From contig CP076040.1 of NCBI GenBank assembly GCA_014529675.2, forward strand, positions 4,615,501 through 4,679,500: a DNA stretch of 64,000 nt. Direction: 5' to 3'. This stretch comes from Opitutia bacterium ISCC 52 (GTDB taxonomy: Bacteria > Verrucomicrobiota > Verrucomicrobiia > Opitutales > UBA2995). Below are positions 60,729-64,000 of this stretch, piece by piece. A program made the translations under genes and the position numbers. The first letter of the stretch is position 1. Every line of letters starts with the position of its first letter. Under the pieces are notes generated by a model that searched no databases, was not told the DNA's origin, and saw only the letters and a program-made list of their open reading frames with translations.

Positions 60729-61277
60729 TTAGACCAGGCCGAGGACCATCTTACCCTCTTCGGAAATCATATCCTGATTCCAGGGCGGGTCCCACACGAT
60801 ATCAACAGTGGCTTCAGAGACACCAGGCAGAGACATAATCTTGCTGCGTGCATCATCTGCAATGACCGGTCCCATCCCGCAGCCAGGTGCGGTGAGGGTC
60901 ATTTTCACATCTACCATATGTGTGCCATCGGCCTGTTCATCTGAATCACAGGAATAAACGAGGCCAAGATCTACAATGTTCACCGGGATTTCCGGATCAA
61001 AGACCGTTTTCAATTGTTCCCAGATGGAATCTTCTTCCAGAGGTCCTGCTTCGGCTGCTTCCTTTATCTTTTCCTGTGCTTCTTCGGGAACTTCCAATCC
61101 TAGCGAATCTGCATCGGCTCCGGCAATTCGACTCATGCCAAACTGAGAAACTACCGTAAAGGTGCCTCCCAGTTGCTGCGTGATGGTCACTGACGTTCCT
61201 GATGGAAGCGTCAGTAAGTTACCCTCTGGAATAACTCGGGCTTCGACGTCGCGATTGAGTACGATTTGTTCTGGCAT
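60729..61277 (-). CDS. sufT: SufT-like Fe-S assembly protein
   Basis: 182 aa, typical SufT length. The N-terminal half is a short beta domain ([20 protein letters not shown]). The C-terminal MIP18/DUF59 domain has [20 protein letters not shown] and [20 protein letters not shown], with the conserved Cys in the APGCG loop. [15 protein letters not shown] ends the domain. SufT acts as an accessory factor in Fe-S cluster maturation. It follows sufD by six bases. Confidence 0.92.
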   Translation of the reverse strand: MPEQIVLNRDVEARVIPEGNLLTLPSGTSVTITQQLGGTFTVVSQFGMSRIAGADADSLGLEVPEEAQEKIKEAAEAGPLEEDSIWEQLKTVFDPEIPVNIVDLGLVYSCDSDEQADGTHMVDVKMTLTAPGCGMGPVIADDARSKIMSLPGVSEATVDIVWDPPWNQDMISEEGKMVLGLV

Positions 61278-61283
61278 GGTGAA

Positions 61284-62618
61284 TCAAGCAGTTACAAACT
61301 TTTGGTGAACCAATTCGCGATGGTAATTGGCCAGCTCTTCATTGGTTATCTTTTCTAAGATTTCTTCAAAAAATCCGAATACCAGGAGCTTTTGGGCAGT
61401 AGGCTTATCGATGCCGCGTGCTAGCAGATAGAAGAGTTCATTCTCGTCGATTTGGCCAGTGGTGGCTCCATGGCTGCACTTCACATCGTTGGCCAAGATT
61501 TCCAAACCTGGAAGCGAGTTGGCTTCTGCAGTTGGGCTTAGCAGCAAGTTGCGATTGGTTTGATAAGCATCCGTTAACTGGGCTTCTTCGGCCACTTTGA
61601 TGAGTCCTGAGAAAATGGTTTTCGAAGTATCCTGCAGTGCGTTTTTGAAAAGCAGATTCGAACGGGAGTTGGGTGCGTTGTGCGATTGGAGGGTTCGTTG
61701 ATCGATCTCCTGCTCTTGGTGTGCTACCGTCAGTGAAAGGATTTCGGCGTTGCTTCCCGCTCCTTCGATTACAGTGTGCCCTTCATTCCGTGCATGTTTA
61801 CTTCCCAGATTCAGCCCATAGGCAGTGATGTTGGAATCGCGTTCCGCCACCGTGGTAAGCCGGTTGAAAGAAAGAGATGCTTCATCCCAATTTTGCACGT
61901 AGTGATATTCCACATTGGCTCCTGGACCGGCGTAAAGGGTGCTTACACCGCAGGCCAGCTGTGCAGATTCCTTATCACTGGATCCGTAGATATCAACGAA
62001 AGTGACCTTACTGTTGTCCTTAGCGATCACGAGTGTGTGTGGGAATACCGCTGATTCTCCGCCATGGGCCCAATGGTAGCTGACTAATGGGAGCTCGATT
62101 TCCACGTTGGCTGGCACAAACAGAAGGGTTCCATTTCGGTTTAACGCAGTGTGAAGCGCGGCAAACTTTTCGGATCCCAAGGCTGATTCCTGAGCCATGA
62201 AAAATTCTTCCAGAATCTCAGGGTGTTTGGAAAACGCCCGTTCCAGCGGTTCAAAAATTACACCTTTGGCGCTGAGTTCCTCCGATAACGCTTCCTCCGC
62301 TACCAGGTCATCGTTTCCGAAAATCAATTTACCTGAAGTTTCCTTTACGTTCTGTGAGTTCTCAATGAGCGATTGCCACTCTTCTTCGCTCAAGCTCGGT
62401 GCCAGGCGAAAGCCTTCAACGCCGAGTCCTTTCACATTGGCAAAACGCCATGTCTCCATTTTTCGATTGGGAGCAGGCAAGGCCAGGTAATCGGCCCAGC
62501 TATTTTGCTTTTGCTTAACCAGCCACTGGGGCAGTTCAGAATGGCGATTCAGGAAATGGTCAAATACCGCTTCTGATAAAAATTCAGAGTCACTTTGTGC
62601 TGTGATCATGGATTGCAT
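61284..62618 (-). CDS. sufD: Fe-S cluster assembly protein SufD
   Basis: 444 aa. The SufBD beta-helix is recognised by VNVEIELPLVSYHWAHGGES-like strand repeats (VPANVEIELPLVSYHWAHGG), the RNEGHTVIEGAGSNAEILSL region, and DVKCSHGATTGQIDENELFY, LLARGID, the most conserved SufD sequence with the His of SHGAT. SufD partners SufB and SufC in the scaffold where clusters are built. It starts 24 bases after sufB. Confidence 0.94.
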   Translation of the reverse strand: MQSMITAQSDSEFLSEAVFDHFLNRHSELPQWLVKQKQNSWADYLALPAPNRKMETWRFANVKGLGVEGFRLAPSLSEEEWQSLIENSQNVKETSGKLIFGNDDLVAEEALSEELSAKGVIFEPLERAFSKHPEILEEFFMAQESALGSEKFAALHTALNRNGTLLFVPANVEIELPLVSYHWAHGGESAVFPHTLVIAKDNSKVTFVDIYGSSDKESAQLACGVSTLYAGPGANVEYHYVQNWDEASLSFNRLTTVAERDSNITAYGLNLGSKHARNEGHTVIEGAGSNAEILSLTVAHQEQEIDQRTLQSHNAPNSRSNLLFKNALQDTSKTIFSGLIKVAEEAQLTDAYQTNRNLLLSPTAEANSLPGLEILANDVKCSHGATTGQIDENELFYLLARGIDKPTAQKLLVFGFFEEILEKITNEELANYHRELVHQKFVTA

Positions 62619-62642
62619 CGTCTCTATGTTTCAATGGGGTGG

Positions 62643-64000
<1,358 letters not shown>

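Overview
The window looks like chromosomal DNA of a Gram-negative bacterium of the PVC group, most likely Verrucomicrobiota of the Opitutae type. This is inferred from gene content: a MoxR-DUF58-BatA-like-DUF4159 operon, a redoxin/cytochrome c/copper-monooxygenase-like exported protein, a TIGR03790 protein, a three-subunit succinate dehydrogenase with one cytochrome b subunit, and a Suf-type Fe-S system. No search was run. There is no sign of a prophage, plasmid, insertion sequence or CRISPR array. Most of the window is housekeeping chromosome with one tRNA gene.

Layout. 1-3.3 kb: the 3' end of purU, a YfgM-like TPR protein, and on the minus strand a broken TPR gene that runs into the C-terminal half of an ExbB. 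3.4-6.6 kb: PPOX-family protein, tRNA-Pro(TGG) with terminator, LysM protein, Nudix hydrolase and an unknown membrane protein. 6.7-10.2 kb: sdhCAB. 10.4-16.1 kb: a response regulator-histidine kinase, an SMP-30 lactonase, a PhoD-like phosphatase, a DUF5069-like protein, mog and a methyltransferase. 16.3-28 kb: a tight seven-gene operon (MoxR ATPase, DUF58, BatA-like VWA protein, a 1042-aa coiled-coil membrane protein, a second VWA membrane protein, a HEAT-repeat protein, a DUF4159 protein), followed by the redoxin/cytochrome c/copper protein. 29.8-32.3 kb: a gene remnant, a sigma factor with an internal TAG, its membrane partner and two ExbD genes. 32.3-40.9 kb: argH, a probable PPi-dependent PEP carboxykinase, an exported MTAP-like protein, a YyaL-type thioredoxin-fold protein and an Hpt protein. 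41-49.4 kb: mutL, glgP, a DUF3108 protein, a decayed hybrid histidine kinase and a metallophosphoesterase. 49.5-57.9 kb: ribBX-ribH-nusB-ftsY-aroB, an unknown gene, pdxA, an A-type Fe-S carrier, infC, an amidase, crcB and a TIGR03790 gene. 59.5-64 kb, minus strand: clpP, a small membrane protein, sufT, sufD and sufB (cut by the window end).

The main theme of the hunt is gene damage in signalling and envelope-energy genes within an otherwise intact region. The broken genes are a TPR-ExbB gene (in-frame TAA, frameshift, fusion), a sigma factor (in-frame TAG), a hybrid histidine kinase (frameshift, two stops, and loss of the phospho-accepting His) and a 3' gene fragment. Two intact enzymes also have degenerate catalytic modules: RibB carries a GTP-cyclohydrolase-like domain without its zinc cysteines, and MutL lacks the endonuclease motif. 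The least understood intact system is the MoxR operon with its large Glu/Gln-rich membrane protein.
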